A program made the translations under genes and the position numbers. DNA of 64,000 nt from Entrophospora sp. SA101 (lineage: Eukaryota > Glomeromycota > Glomeromycetes > Entrophosporales > Entrophosporaceae): assembly GCA_958430865.1 (NCBI GenBank), contig CAUDNR010004400.1:12702-76701 (forward strand). The letters run 5' to 3'. Positions within the stretch are counted from its first letter, which is position 1; each line of letters begins with the position of its first letter. This document shows positions 12,701-25,500 of this stretch, piece after piece. A model generated the notes under the pieces. It searched no databases. It saw nothing but the letters and a program-made list of their open reading frames with translations, and was not told the DNA's origin.

Positions 12701-13783
12701 AAGTTTTGGGCAACAAGCGGGATCTCCTCAATTACCAAATCATCCATTGCAAGATTCAGACAATTCCAAGCAAAACGATTCAAATTCTAATAACAACAAT
12801 AATGTAAATGATCCAAATACTTTACATCAACGATCGCCAAGTTCTGACTCTATATCAACAGTTAGCACTACATCAACTTCATCTGACCAAAAACGTAGAT
12901 CCGATGCCTCCTATATGGATACAAATGGAACTAGTCCGATTGTTGGTCCCACACCAGGAACAGATCCGACAATCATTCATGCTATAACTCAAACTATGAT
13001 CGGTGAATATCTATGGAAGTACACTAGACGTAATTTTGGTGCTGGTATATCAGAAAAAAGACATAAAAGATTCTTCTGGGTACATCCTTATACAAAAACA
13101 TTATATTGGAGTAGTAAGGATCCTGGAAACAATGAACCAATTGATCCCAAAATTAAAAGTGGAATGTCTTATTTTGGTAATCATCTTTATTATTATTTGG
13201 AATTGAAATTGTAAACAAGTATATTAAAATATTAATAATGTTATTTCAAATTCTAATTTTATTATTAGCATATATTGAGTCTGTTAGACAAGTAGTAGAT
13301 CATAACCCATCACCTCCAGGTTTACATCATATGAGTTTAATTATTAAAACTCCAGAACGTGAATTAAAATTCACAGCTCAATCAAAAGAAAGACATGAAT
13401 ATTGGTTCCAGGTAAAAATTTCATACTATTAAATACGATTCTTTGTGCTAGCATAAGCATGTATAATAAAAGTGTGACCATTATTTTACATAAATTTTTA
13501 GGCGTTAAATTACTTATTACAAAGGCCTGAAGATTCGATGCAAAATGGTGCTGCTGCACCTGGACAACAAAATCAATTAACAAATCAACAACAACAACAT
13601 CAGCAACAACAACAACAACAATCATCAATACCATCATCACCTGGTGGTAATAAAACCACAAAGACGAATATAGAAGCATGGGATGGTCAATCAGATGCAA
13701 GAAATCTCAATATTAATAATTCGAACCAGAATGGCGACAATAATATTAGAGAAATAAAGAAAAAATCTTCAATTAATTCTTGA
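9753..13783 (+). CDS. Coiled-coil/PH cortical-anchor protein, Num1/ApsA/Mcp5-like (copy 1, C-terminus replaced)
   Basis: Exons 9753-10163, 10254-10545, 10648-13158 (or -13176), 13269-13411 and 13502-13783. The N-terminal third is coiled-coil, with a second coiled-coil block early in exon 3. A long low-complexity Ser/Asn/Asp-rich linker follows. Then comes a PH domain of the Num1/ApsA/Mcp5 type: TQTMIGEYLWKYTRR, KRHKRFFWVHPYTKTLYWSS, AYIESVRQV, PPGLHHMSLIIKTPERELKF. In that family the domain binds membrane lipid and anchors dynein or nuclei at the cortex. The exon 3 donor is ambiguous (13159 or 13177, same phase). After KKKS at 13768 the frame runs into the inverted junction and stops at 13783, so the last 74 residues of the intact copy are replaced by SINS. 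The PH domain is unaffected. About 1,212 residues. Confidence 0.88.
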
Positions 13784-14079
13784 CTTTCGGCCAATAATTT
13801 TTTAAGTTCATATTTTTCACTTTTTTCTTTTTGCAAGTTTGCTCTGAGATTACCGACCATACGGTTAGAGATATTAAGAGCTTTCAAAGTCTCGAGTTCG
13901 ATATTTAAATTTTTACCCATTAATGATTTATGAATGCTATTTCTACCGTCCTCAAGTTCAGAAGAATTGTCATTTGAGAAATTTTGTGAATTTTCATCAT
14001 CATCACCATCATCACCATCATCATTTGAGATGCTATTATTATTCAAGTTAGACTTTTGATCTGGATTACGTTTATTACG
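13769..14079 (-). pseudogene. Inverted 311-bp piece of PH-gene exon 3 at the duplication junction
   Basis: The reverse complement of this segment equals 10980-11290, which encodes part of the Asp-rich linker and the second coiled coil (SNDDGDDGDDDENS through LLAESQELIE). It is placed backwards directly after exon 5 base 13768. The left junction shares one base with the source continuation. The right junction shares the four bases TACG with the next segment. It has no promoter or start of its own and only supplies the premature stop for copy 1. Confidence 0.95.
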
Positions 14080-14410
14080 ATTCTTTGTGCTAGCATAAGC
14101 ATGTATAATAAAAGTGTGACCATTATTTTACATAAATTTTTAGGCGTTAAATTACTTATTACAAAGGCCTGAAGATTCGATGCAAAATGGTGCTGCTGCA
14201 CCTGGACAACAAAATCAATTAACAAATCAACAACAACAACATCAGCAACAACAACAACAACAATCATCAATACCATCATCACCTGGTGGTAATAAAACCA
14301 CAAAGACGAATATAGAAGCATGGGATGGTCAATCAGATGCAAGAAATCTCAATATTAATAATTCGAACCAGAATGGCGACAATAATATTAGAGAAATAAA
14401 GAAAAAATCT
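14080..14410 (+). pseudogene. Extra copy of PH-gene intron 4/exon 5 fragment
   Basis: Matches 13438-13768 at offset 642: the end of intron 4, its AG acceptor, and exon 5 through KKKS. It lacks every upstream exon and is followed at once by the start of duplication copy 2 (hAT-derived DNA), where its frame ends in unrelated residues. It is a dead fragment. It stops at exactly the same base as the exon 5 part of copy 1. Confidence 0.95.
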
Positions 14411-15482
14411 TTGTTTTACGTAGTGTTTTCAATAGTAATTCTTAATTTAAAATTTTTTTTGTTGTACTTTTTATATTTTTTTAAATAAAAAAAAGATATG
14501 GGTATATTCCGAATTTGGTTAAAATTTGAATTTTTTTTGGGTATGGGTTGGTTTGGATATAAAATTTTGAGAAACGGGTATGATATCATGCGAGTATGTA
14601 TATGGGTTATCCATGCAGGTCTCTATAATGAACGATTGAATTTACCAGTTAGAAATTTTCACGTGACTAATTAACCGATTAAAGAATTTTGCGCGGTGCC
14701 AACCTCATTATTATTGTAGCTTATTTATTAAATATAACAGTTGATTCATAATGAGCAGACATAAGAATTCTTTATTATTTAAAAGAAAACAAGTCGTCAA
14801 ATGACAACAGACTAACATTTTTTGTACACATTAAGATCATAAATTACATGGTTGTGTGATTTTTTATTAATCTCCGCTTAAATAAAATATTAAAAAAAAA
14901 TTTTATATATATTTGACCCTAACCCAAACAAATAAATTGACTTTTGTTTCAGGGGCCAGATAGAAATATTCTAATAATCGTTAAAAGAAAAATAGTGATA
15001 TATAATCCAATGCAGATGATTTCGTTGCTTGTGTTACCCATTCCAAGAAAAAATTAAACTCAGCAGGAAATGGAAGGATGTAAAGCGGATGAAGGGCAAA
15101 TGGCAACTTATAATTAAATATATATCGTATTTTGCTATAAAAATTATTAAAAGAATGGTTTTACGTTGAAATTGGGTTGGCCTAAAATCATATGATGATC
15201 AAAGGTTGGAAGATTAATTTGCTTATTTTTTTTCCAATTGTCTGATGTAAAGTACCATACTAGCTTTTGTATAGAGCTATTAGTAAAAAAATACAAAATC
15301 GCCTCATTCCCACATATATATTCCGAGGCCCTGGTAAACCAAATATCGAGAATTTTATATGAAAATCTGTAATATCAAATTATTATTATTATAAGCGGAT
15401 TTGGTTCTGAAATTTTATCCGTAAAATCAATGTCCACCGGTAAATCGAGACGCACTGTATATTGCGCTTATATTTTAATAAA

Positions 15483-16615
15483 ATAAACAAGTAAACATGT
15501 TATCAAAGTCTCCTTCTTGGAACTATTTACACATTATTTTAGAAATGCGCTGAGATTATATTATATGGGTGGGCATTAACAAATAATAATTATTACTATT
15601 AATGACTGTTATCCAAAAATTCGTTGAAAGAGATGAAAATGCCCAAAAGAAAAATGGCGACAACTAAAAGGTAACAGAAGAAGAGATACTTGTGTTATTT
15701 GTGTTCTAAAAATAACTTTTCAAGCAATCACGTGTCCATCACTTACAGCGGTAAAGGATAAATTGTAGGAGGTGGATAAAAATGAATGTATGGGTGGATA
15801 ATGGATAAATGAAATTTAAATAGATTGAGCCCTACCATTGATCTTTGTTCTAACTCCATCTTAACAAACTTTTCTGAAAAAATTCAAAAACTTTATTTTT
15901 TTATTTCAAAAAAATGAAAAAGCTTCTTCTATATACTATATAAAAATTCGAACCCCTGGAATATTCTGTGGCATTGTTTGTTTACAGAAAGCTCCACATA
16001 ATGTCAAACTTGTATTTCATCCTGTGTTTAATTTCATAGTAAAAACCTTTTATGGGTTGAAATCTACTGATATGGTAAATTGAATTGTAATTAAAATTAA
16101 ATATGGCGGGAGGAAAATTGTATGGCGCCAAATATATTTTTGAACACTTAAAAATGAGGGCAATGTCATTTCATTTTAATATTAAATATATTTTATCCCC
16201 GTTTTATCAATTTTTGAACTTTTGTATGACAACCAAATTAACCTGTTTTTTAACTAAAGAAAATTTGTAATTAGTTTCATAATAAATTTACATTCAAATC
16301 CGGAAAAAAGTAATTTAACGCAATTTTTTAAAATTCTATATAATAGAATTCTAAATGACGCATATGCGCAAAAATTCAGAACGAACAAAATAAATTTTTG
16401 TTAAAGATATAAGTTTGGTGATCCCAATCTTTATAAATAGTACAAATCTTTTTTCTTTTCTTTCTTCAGTTGCTCAAACAACATTGGAACATCATTAATA
16501 AGTTCATTCTTAAAGTAACTCAAAATTTGTTAACACCCATATAATCTCTGCGCATTTCTAAAATAATGTGTAAATAGTTCTAAGAAGGAGACTTTGATAG
16601 CATGTTTTATTTGTT
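15483..16615. mobile_element. Nonautonomous element with ~90-bp inverted ends (copy 2)
   Basis: Exact positional equivalent of 2641-3773 in the second copy of the duplication, with arms at 15483-15584 and 16524-16615. It arose by the segmental duplication and not by separate transposition, because all of its flanking DNA is shared. Confidence 0.7.
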
Positions 16616-17023
16616 TGAAGGACAATTTATATATCCATTTTATAAAAGATCTTGATTATGTGATATTTAGAAAAAGGGTTTAAATGTCCATATATATACT
16701 TTGCATCCATTCAATATCATTCAATATAGATGCTTTTTTTGCTTCAAATATTCATGCAGAAGGATCAAGTAAGTGTCAAAAAATGTTCATTATGAAATAT
16801 AGTGATATATATATGAGACCATTTTAATCGTAAAAGAATTTGACTTACGTAATATTCGTACTCGCAAACTTTATCTTGAGAGGGTGTTTTTTGTGCTATA
16901 AACTGTATTACAAACTAAGATAGCTAAATGATAACTTGGGAATTTTTATTTTTATTTTGATAAAAATAAATTTCTATTAATAGTCAGATTGTAGTGTCAT
17001 ATATATATACAACAAATTATTCC

Positions 17024-17467
17024 CGTTATAATAACAGCTCGTTATAATGAATGACATCCGTCATAATGACATGTAAAAGTATTGATTAAATAGGTTAATT
17101 AGCTTGTGTACAATTAATTGATTGTATAATTGTAATTTTAATAAAAATTATTAATAATCTTTTTAATATTTTTGATTGTTTTTGAATGACTGTTCTTTAT
17201 TAAAATCGTAATTAATTTTTTTTATTTTAAAAATGAGTTCAACATTTGCATCTTCATCCAAGAAAAAAACTATGTAAGCGTGTTCGAGATAAAATAGCCA
17301 TGAATCGGGTTTTAGAGATGCCAAAAAAATTAGTTTAGATTTTTATGTTCCAAATAAATAACTAATTTAAAACTATGATGAAATAATAATGATCCTTGTA
17401 TATGAACTTCCGTTATAATGACATTCTCGCCATACTGACATTTTTTGCTTGCACGGATAGTGGGAGT
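17024..17467 (+). mobile_element. Possible internally deleted pogo/Tigger-like relic (copy 2)
   Basis: Duplicate of 4182-4625, with the same broken MSSTFASSSKKKT start and GTTATAATGA-rich ends. It is present because of the segmental duplication. Confidence 0.4.
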
Positions 17468-17798
17468 GTATAATTCGAATCGTGTAACAACCCATGTTTT
17501 AAAAATATCTAAAGCAAATTAAAATTCCACATTAAAGCTTTCCGATGAATATTTTTATATCAAAAGGATCCTTCTATCTAAAAGCTAGGCTTTTATTTTC
17601 AATTTTGCTGTAAATGTCTCGAGAAGATGTAAAATAATTTAGGGTGTATGTGTGTGTGTTATTGAAGCACAACAATTTTTCAATTATAAAAACAATAAAC
17701 AATATAAAAAAGATGGTCAATTGATTTGATTATTTAAAATTAAATAAAAAAAAATGAATTTTAACCGTTCAAGTAATATTTAATTATTATTTAAATGA

Positions 17799-18083
17799 AA
17801 TAAAATGAATTTTAATTGAAATAATAATAATATATTTAAAATGAATTTTAGTTGAAATAATAATAATATATTTAAAATGAATTTTAATTGAAATAATAAT
17901 AATGAATTTTAATTGAAATAATAATAATATATTTAAAATGAATTTTAATTGAAATAATAATGATATATTTAAAATGAATTTTAATTGAAATAATAATAAT
18001 AAAATATTTAAAAATGAATTTTAATAATATATTTAAAATGAATTTTAATTAATAATATATTTAAAATGAATTTTAATTAATAA
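17799..18083. repeat. AT-rich tandem repeat array (copy 2)
   Basis: Counterpart of 4957-5241 in the second duplicate. The order of long and short units is the same, showing that the array has not expanded or contracted since the duplication. Confidence 0.85.
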
Positions 18084-18975
18084 AATTAAAATTTTGGAAA
18101 CGACCATTTTAAATATTAACACTTACTAAAATTAGTATTAGGTTTCAAAAATTCAAACAGGGATAAAATGATGTTACCTTCATTTTATTAGTGCTTTTTT
18201 TATGTTTAGTTGCCCTGCATAATTAAAAAGGGTTTTCCAATAAAATTTCCCAAATTGTTAAAAAAAAATAGTTTCTATAGTTTACTCGGAATGTACGGTA
18301 ACACAATCAATCAAACTATATTAAGTAAATTAGTATCGTTTTTTATTTTCAAAATGTGTCATTATTGTTTTCTAAATTTAGTCGAAGGCGGGGTGATGAT
18401 AATAACTTTCCCTTCACTAACCATGTAATTATATTGGTCCATTGTATAATGAATGATGATAGAATAATAAAACCTCATTTCGTCGTTATGCATTTTTAAA
18501 TCAATTATTGGATTAATTCAAAGTAGGTATGTCATTATGTGATACAATAAACAAATAATGTCAAAAATTTACATACAATAGCAAGTATAAAAAAAAAATG
18601 ATACGATATGATTTCATCATAGCAAGTTTTTTTTCTGGGCATTGTTCATAATCGTCACACAATATCCATTTCTTTTTTAAAAGGCGTCAAAAGATTTCCC
18701 ATATTAGATTATTATATTAACTTTCGAGATTTCTTCCAAAGTTGTAAATTGGCGTGGAATTTTCTTTTTTTCAATGAGACTTGTATATATATATATATAG
18801 ATATTATTATTTTTTTTTTTTTTGTAAAAACTGAAAATATTTTTTTATTTCTCTTTTTTTTACCTTTCCAATTGATAGATTTTTATTTAGAATTTTATTG
18901 TTTATTAGAAAATTGTATTATTAGAAATTATATTTATAGATAGATTTGTTAAAGAAACATTTTAGAAATAAAAAT

Positions 18976-21846
18976 ATGAAGAATTTATCAAAATTGTTAT
19001 CATCAATGATAATAATCTTGGCATTATTAATCTTTAGCTTTGCGATATGTCAAACATCAAGTGTAATTGTGAATTCACCGACGAGTGGATCTAAGGTTAT
19101 GAATAATGTTTTTATTGTACAACATACTGGTACAGGAAATGAATCTTTGGCGATTCTTTTAAGTCAAATCGACGAAAAAGGAATACAATACACAATTCGT
19201 CAAAAGTTAAATATATTACAAGCTGTGTCGATCAAATTGAATAATGCTAGTGATATCAATACAATCTCTGATTTACCTAATGTCAATGCTGTTTGGCGAG
19301 TTGTAAGTTAAATTTTTCTGAAAATCTTGTTAATTAATAAAGTGATTAATTTCTATAAAATTTTTTAATTTGTTAGAACAAATATAATATAAGATCTTTC
19401 TTTTCTGATGATGTAACTGGTGCATCATATGCTAAAAACAGATTAGGATTAACTGGAAATGGCATAAAGGTATTTAAATAAAAATTCTTTTTCCTTTAAT
19501 ATTTTTAATGTTTCATATTTTAATTTTCTTCTAAAAATATTCTTTCACAAAAGGTTGGAATTATTGATGGAGGCATTGATTATAAACACCCAGCATTTGG
19601 TGGTTGTTTTAAAACAGCTGGATGTAGGATTCAATTTGGTAAAGATCTCATAGGAAGTGGTAATAGTGAAGATCCTGTTGCTGATGATGACCCATTTGAA
19701 CCTTGTGATGGTCATGGAACTTACATAAGTGGAATTATTGGCGCAAACGATTCGACAACACATTTTACAGGTGTTGCTCCTAAAGGTAAAAATAAAATCT
19801 TTCGATTATTAAATCCTGTAAATTATTTCAATTGGTTAATTAATATTTTTCCTCCTTCCAAAAATAAAATAATTATTAGCAATCCTTGGTGTTTATAGAG
19901 TAACAGATTGTTTTGGAGACACAGGAGATGATCTGATCATTAAAGCAATGGAATTGGCTGAGAATGATGGAATGGACATAATAAATATGTCACTTGGAGT
20001 TTCATTTGATGGTTGGCCTGAAAATCCAAGTGCTGTAGCCGCCTCTAACTTGGTAAAAAAAGGATTTTATGTAATTACTGCTGCTCCTAATGATGGTTTT
20101 AGTGGACTTTTTAGTAGTGGATCTCCCGACTCTGGAAAAGATGTTATAACCGTTGGTTCTGTAAATAATTTCAAATTCATTACAAATTACTTGGTGCCAA
20201 GTACTCAACCAAAGAAAAAGATTGCTTATTTTACAAGACGTGTGGGATTGAAATTCGACCTTGATGGTCCATTAGAGATTGTCCCAACCAGTGATGCTAA
20301 AGATCCAGTAGATGATGCTTGTAATCCAATTGCTAAAAATCTTACTGGAAAATTGGCATTGATAAGACGAGGTGGATGTTTCTTTGACGATAAAATTACA
20401 AATGCTCAAACGGCTGGTGCACTAGGTGCCATCTTCTACTTCAATGTAACAGGCCCTTTTAAACCAGCCATTAGTTCATCTAGTGTACCAATTGCAATAA
20501 TCTCCAAAAATGACGGTGAATATCTAATAAAACAATTCCAACATAGCAAAAAAATCAGACGCAACCAATATTACTACAATCACAATCGACGATTGAGAGT
20601 AACATTCCCCAATAAAACGGCTGTTTTCAATGACATAGAAGGTAATAATCCTGTTGATACAAGTTCTTGGGGTCCCACTTTTGAATTAGATATTAAGCCG
20701 GAAATAATGGCTCCCGGTGGTAAAATATTCAGCACGTTACCTGTGGAATTTGGTTCCTATGGAACTTTCTCTGGTACATCTGCCGCTGCCGCTTATACCT
20801 CAGGTCTTGTCGCTTTATACTTGGAAAATTTTAGAAAAAATCCACACAACAAAATCAATATTGATCCACTCATTTTAAAAAATATTCTGATTTATACTGC
20901 GGAACCATATAAATCTTCAAATGATGGAAACCATAAAAATAAAATCGTTCTGCCAGTCACCAAGCAAGGAGGCGGATTAATTAATCTTGAGAGAGCGTTA
21001 AATACCAAACTTTATATAACACCAGGAAAATTATCGCTGAATGATACAGTCAGATTCACTGGTACAGCAACAATTAGCTTGACAAATTTCAGTCATAAAA
21101 CAATGAAAATCACATTGGATCATTTACCAGCCGGATCCGTTAGAGGTTTCTTCAATGATACTATTGTTAATACTGGAGATATGTTGATCAATAAATTTTA
21201 TGCTAAAGTGACATTTCATAAAAATACAATCAAATTACGTCCAAGAGAAACAAAATCAATCCAAATAAGAATCAAAGAGCCTTCACAATTATTGCCAAGC
21301 GAATTTGGATTATATTCAGGATTCATAATCGTCAATGATGAATGTAATCATGAAACTTACAGCGTACCCTATCAGGGATTAAAGGGAAATTTGACTACAA
21401 TGAATCTAATTTCAAGTAATCCTACGTCACCATTCTTGTTATCACCTGATTTTGATGAATTGTACAACGAGACTGATGAAGCAACCTATACATTCCAAGA
21501 TGATTATGATCATATACCGAAGGTCTATTTCAGATCCAATCTTGGTACGTCACGTTGGGTCTTGTATGCCGCTGTGGCGAACGAAAATATTTTGGAAACT
21601 GTGTTTATCGATACCTATACATCTCGCACTTCAAATAATGAGAATAATGAATATACGAACCGATTCACTGAGTTAAAATGGGATGGGACGGTTGCTGTAA
21701 ATAATCAAAATAACGTTAGACGTAAGCTACCAAATGGTCGGTATCAGTTAATTCTTGAGGAATTGAGACCTTTTGGCGATGTAAATAATCCAAATCAATA
21801 TGATCGTTGGCGATCTCCAATAATAGTAATAAATAGAGATATATAA
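18976..21846 (+). CDS. Secreted subtilisin-like serine protease (copy 2)
   Basis: Second copy of the protease gene, with exons 18976-19302, 19377-19469, 19554-19785 and 19880-21846. Its protein is identical to copy 1, with intact signal peptide, Asp/His/Ser triad, PA insertion and C-terminal domain. It also carries the same upstream DNA back to 14411, so both copies should have equivalent promoters and double the gene dose. Nothing in the sequence suggests that either copy has started to decay. Confidence 0.92.
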
Positions 21847-22505
21847 TTAAATATTCTTGTTAAATATTCTTATTTGTAAATATTTATTTATATTATACAT
21901 ATTTATTATATTTATAATCATCCATTTATATATTGAATTTTATTTAAACAACATTAATCACGTGAAATAAATAAACAAATAATAATAACAAAAATTAATT
22001 AAAATTTTTTATTTGGAAAAAAAGAAGTAACACAACTGCATACACGCGTGCATAATATATATTATTGTATACTTCATGTTTATTTTTCACAAAAAACAGT
22101 CACTGCTCTCCCGTCAATTATTCTCATTTTACATTCTTTTAAAATTTTTTTTCTAGATATTTTATCTCTAAAGCTTCGCATTTACATTTATTTATTTACG
22201 TTTAAACATTACTTCCCCCCTTTATATTCCTTCCTTTTATTTCCCTTTCTTTCATCTCCTTCCATCTTCATCCTTTCTTTTTTCCATTTGGTCACATATA
22301 CTGTTTATTATTACTATAATAATAAAAACATTATACTATAAAGTTTTATATTATTATTAGTTCACTCTTTTTTTAGCTATAACTTATTTGTTATCTAAGA
22401 AAAAGATTTATTTTTATAGAAAATAATGTTCAAATTATAAATATTGCACATTAAAGTTTTTTTTTTTTAATTTTTTAATTTTAGAATTTTTTTAATAATA
22501 GTATA

Positions 22506-22540
<35 letters not shown>

Positions 22541-22594
22541 ATATTTCTCTCCATTTTCTCTTTTTGATTAAATAAAAAGCGAGAAAAGAAAAAG

Positions 22595-25500
22595 ATGACA
22601 GAAATAGCCGATAATAATTCATCATCACCAACAACACCACATATAACACTTTCACATGATGGTTCAACTCAAGACATTTATGTTTCATCCACGGCTGCTG
22701 CTGCAACCTCATCGCCAAAACGGAGATCTTTAAATAACAGCGTGTCAGTAACGCAATTAAAAAAACAATTGTTGGAACAATTTAACGAACAAGCCGATCA
22801 AATACAAATGACGGCCGAGTTAGGTGCTGCACTTGTAAAACAACAGGCTGAATTGGAACAACGAATTAATGAGTTGAATCAGACTGAAGGTGACGAGGTA
22901 CCTTTAGAGTTGAAAAATAAATTGGATGAACTTGAGCGTGAAGCAAAGAATTTAGATGCAAATACTGCAAAAGTTTTCTTGGGCGCTAAAGGTTTATTAA
23001 ACTCGGTAAGTTGATCAAGGGATGATTCCATAAATATATATATCTGTATATATATATTAACACGCATATATATATATATATGTGTGTGTATTTAGGGTAA
23101 TGGCGATGTTAATGGCGGGATTGATTCGTCAGGATCATCTCAAAATGATACACCTGCCGTAACAGCATCCTCGCGTAGACGCGATATGTCAAGACAAAAA
23201 GGCAGAACAAAAGATATCGAATTTGCCACTGAGATAGGTCAAGGTTTATTGGTGGAGGTCAGACGTTTACAAGCATTGTTACAAGAAAAAGAGGAGAGGA
23301 TAAAGGAACTTGAAACTGATAAAAGTGAATTAGAAAGAAATATTGAATTACTTAATAAACAACTTCGTGCCAAAGAAGAAAATGAAGGTAAATAAACAAA
23401 CATATTTGGTGAAATTATTTGTTCACATGAAGGGGGAGTTTGTTAATAATGTTTATAAAAAATGCTAACATAAATATATAAAAATATAGAACAATATAAA
23501 GAAGAAAATTGGAACCTTGAATTGTCAAGACAAGATTTAAATTCTCAAGTAATTGAACTTCAAAGTCAATTCACAAAATCACATAGCGACTATCAAAAAT
23601 TGGAAAGAGCGTTAGCTATTGCTACTGATGTAATAGAACAACTCAAAGATAAAGAAGAAGTATTAACGAACAATTTTGAAACTTTGAAAAATCGCCATGA
23701 TCAAGATATGGCCAATAACCGTAGACATATCAGCGCTGTCAATCGTGAAAAAAATGATATGAGTAAAACCATCGAGGAATTAAAAAGTAAATTAGATAAT
23801 TTGATGGTTGCAAGAAGCCTACGTAATAAACGTAATCCAGATCAAAAGTCTAACTTGAATAATAATAGCATCTCAAATGATGATGGTGATGATGGTGATG
23901 ATGATGAAAATTCACAAAATTTCTCAAATGACAATTCTTCTGAACTTGAGGACGGTAGAAATAGCATTCATAAATCATTAATGGGTAAAAATTTAAATAT
24001 CGAACTCGAGACTTTGAAAGCTCTTAATATCTCTAACCGTATGGTCGGTAATCTCAGAGCAAACTTGCAAAAAGAAAAAAGTGAAAAATATGAACTTAAA
24101 AAATTATTGGCCGAAAGTCAAGAATTAATTGAAATGATGAGATATGAAACTGAATTTCATGATCCTACCTCCATCAATTCCGGCATGTTCAAAAATCGTC
24201 GTTCAAGCAGTCGTTTCAAGCGTTCATCATCTGCGAGTAATAGATCTGTTCGTAACCATGAAACTTTGATGGAAGAAGGTTTTGGTGACAATGGTGTAGT
24301 CAATGGTGTTTACGGTGCTGATGATGACCAATCAATGATTTTTCCCAATGGTGCTAATGGTGAAATGGGCTATGATGATATCAATAAAAATAACCGTCCT
24401 TCGTCTGATATGTTTAGACCTCATGGTTGGAAATCTGGTGTTAAGAGCAGAGGTTCAGTAAGAAGTTCCATAATGTCAAGTAGAATTGATGAGGACATAG
24501 TTCCTGGGGAGTCAGATGAAGAATATGATACTAAAGATGGCGAGGTTGCTGCTGCTAGAGCTGAAGCATTAAATAATTTGACAAAATCTGATGAACAATT
24601 TACAACTTCTCAATCATCCCGATCATCCCGATCATCCAGATTTTCCAGAATTTCTCGTCAAATATTATCAGAAGAACCCGATTCAATTGTTGAAATACTT
24701 TCAAACGAATCTCAATCAATTCGTGACTCAAACAGTAGAGATTCAATTGTTCGCAAACGTATAAGTGAATATGATGATATTTCAAAACAAATAATTGATT
24801 CTGTTGATAAAGAAGGCGTCAGCACACCAACATCACCAATAAAATCAACACCAACAACATCATCTACAGATGAAAAAGAGAATGAAACTAATAATCTAAC
24901 TAAAGATGAGAATGAAGAACAGAAGAAGGAGCAACAAGAAAGTGAAGAAGAGGAACTAAATGTTAATTTTATTAAAAAGAATCCGAAATTATATCTTGAT
25001 GATGATAACGATGACGTTTCATCAGTAGATTCGTTTGCTTCCGCCAACGAACCCGATGACATTGAGTTTGGTTCTAAAAGAGCTTCTACCAATTCCAGAC
25101 GAGAATCTAAAAAATTCTCAAAACGTGAATCAAGTATTTCGCCATTATTAAATAAAAAACATTCAATCATCATTCCTGAAGAAGCATTGCCACCGTTACC
25201 AAAGAAAGTATTCAGGGATATTTCAGTACAAACAGATAAAGTAATCGAACCTGTTCCAACCATATCAACATCATCTAAAACTGACTCGATGTGTACCTTC
25301 AACACAGGAAAATTCACATTTGGTGAACGTGATACTATGGCTTATGAAAATTCAAAGAGTGACGTGTCGAGTATTCGTCAATCAAATCAATTAAATGATA
25401 ATACTAGTAACAATAGTCGTACTAATAGTATTAATAGTATGATCGGTAATAATAATGATAAAAATCGATTTACATTGGATTTAAGTTCCCCAGCAAACAA

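Larger units (their letters stand above)
1569..13768 (+). repeat. Tandem duplication, copy 1 (12,200 bp)
   Basis: This block recurs at 14411-26610 with a constant offset of 12,842, so no net insertion or deletion separates the copies. The proteins predicted from both copies are identical across the shared part. The only difference I noticed is T at 10204 versus G at 23046, inside intron 1 of the PH-domain gene. The left edge lies within the hAT remnant: 1568 is C but 14410 is T. The right edge lies within exon 5 of the PH-domain gene: 13769 is T but 26611 is A. The block carries two complete gene bodies apart from the last codons of the PH-domain gene. Confidence 0.97.

Noticed and set aside
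13371..13700. Minus-strand frame rich in Val (IVVVVVADVVVVDLL) at the PH-gene end
   Set aside because: Antisense of the CAA-repeat (poly-Gln) exon; poly-Gln DNA read in reverse gives Val/Leu/Cys runs. It has no independent gene features.
13687..14046. Apparent minus-strand coiled-coil gene at the duplication junction
   Set aside because: It is simply the inverted exon 3 fragment of the PH-domain gene. It lacks start, promoter and the rest of the domain.
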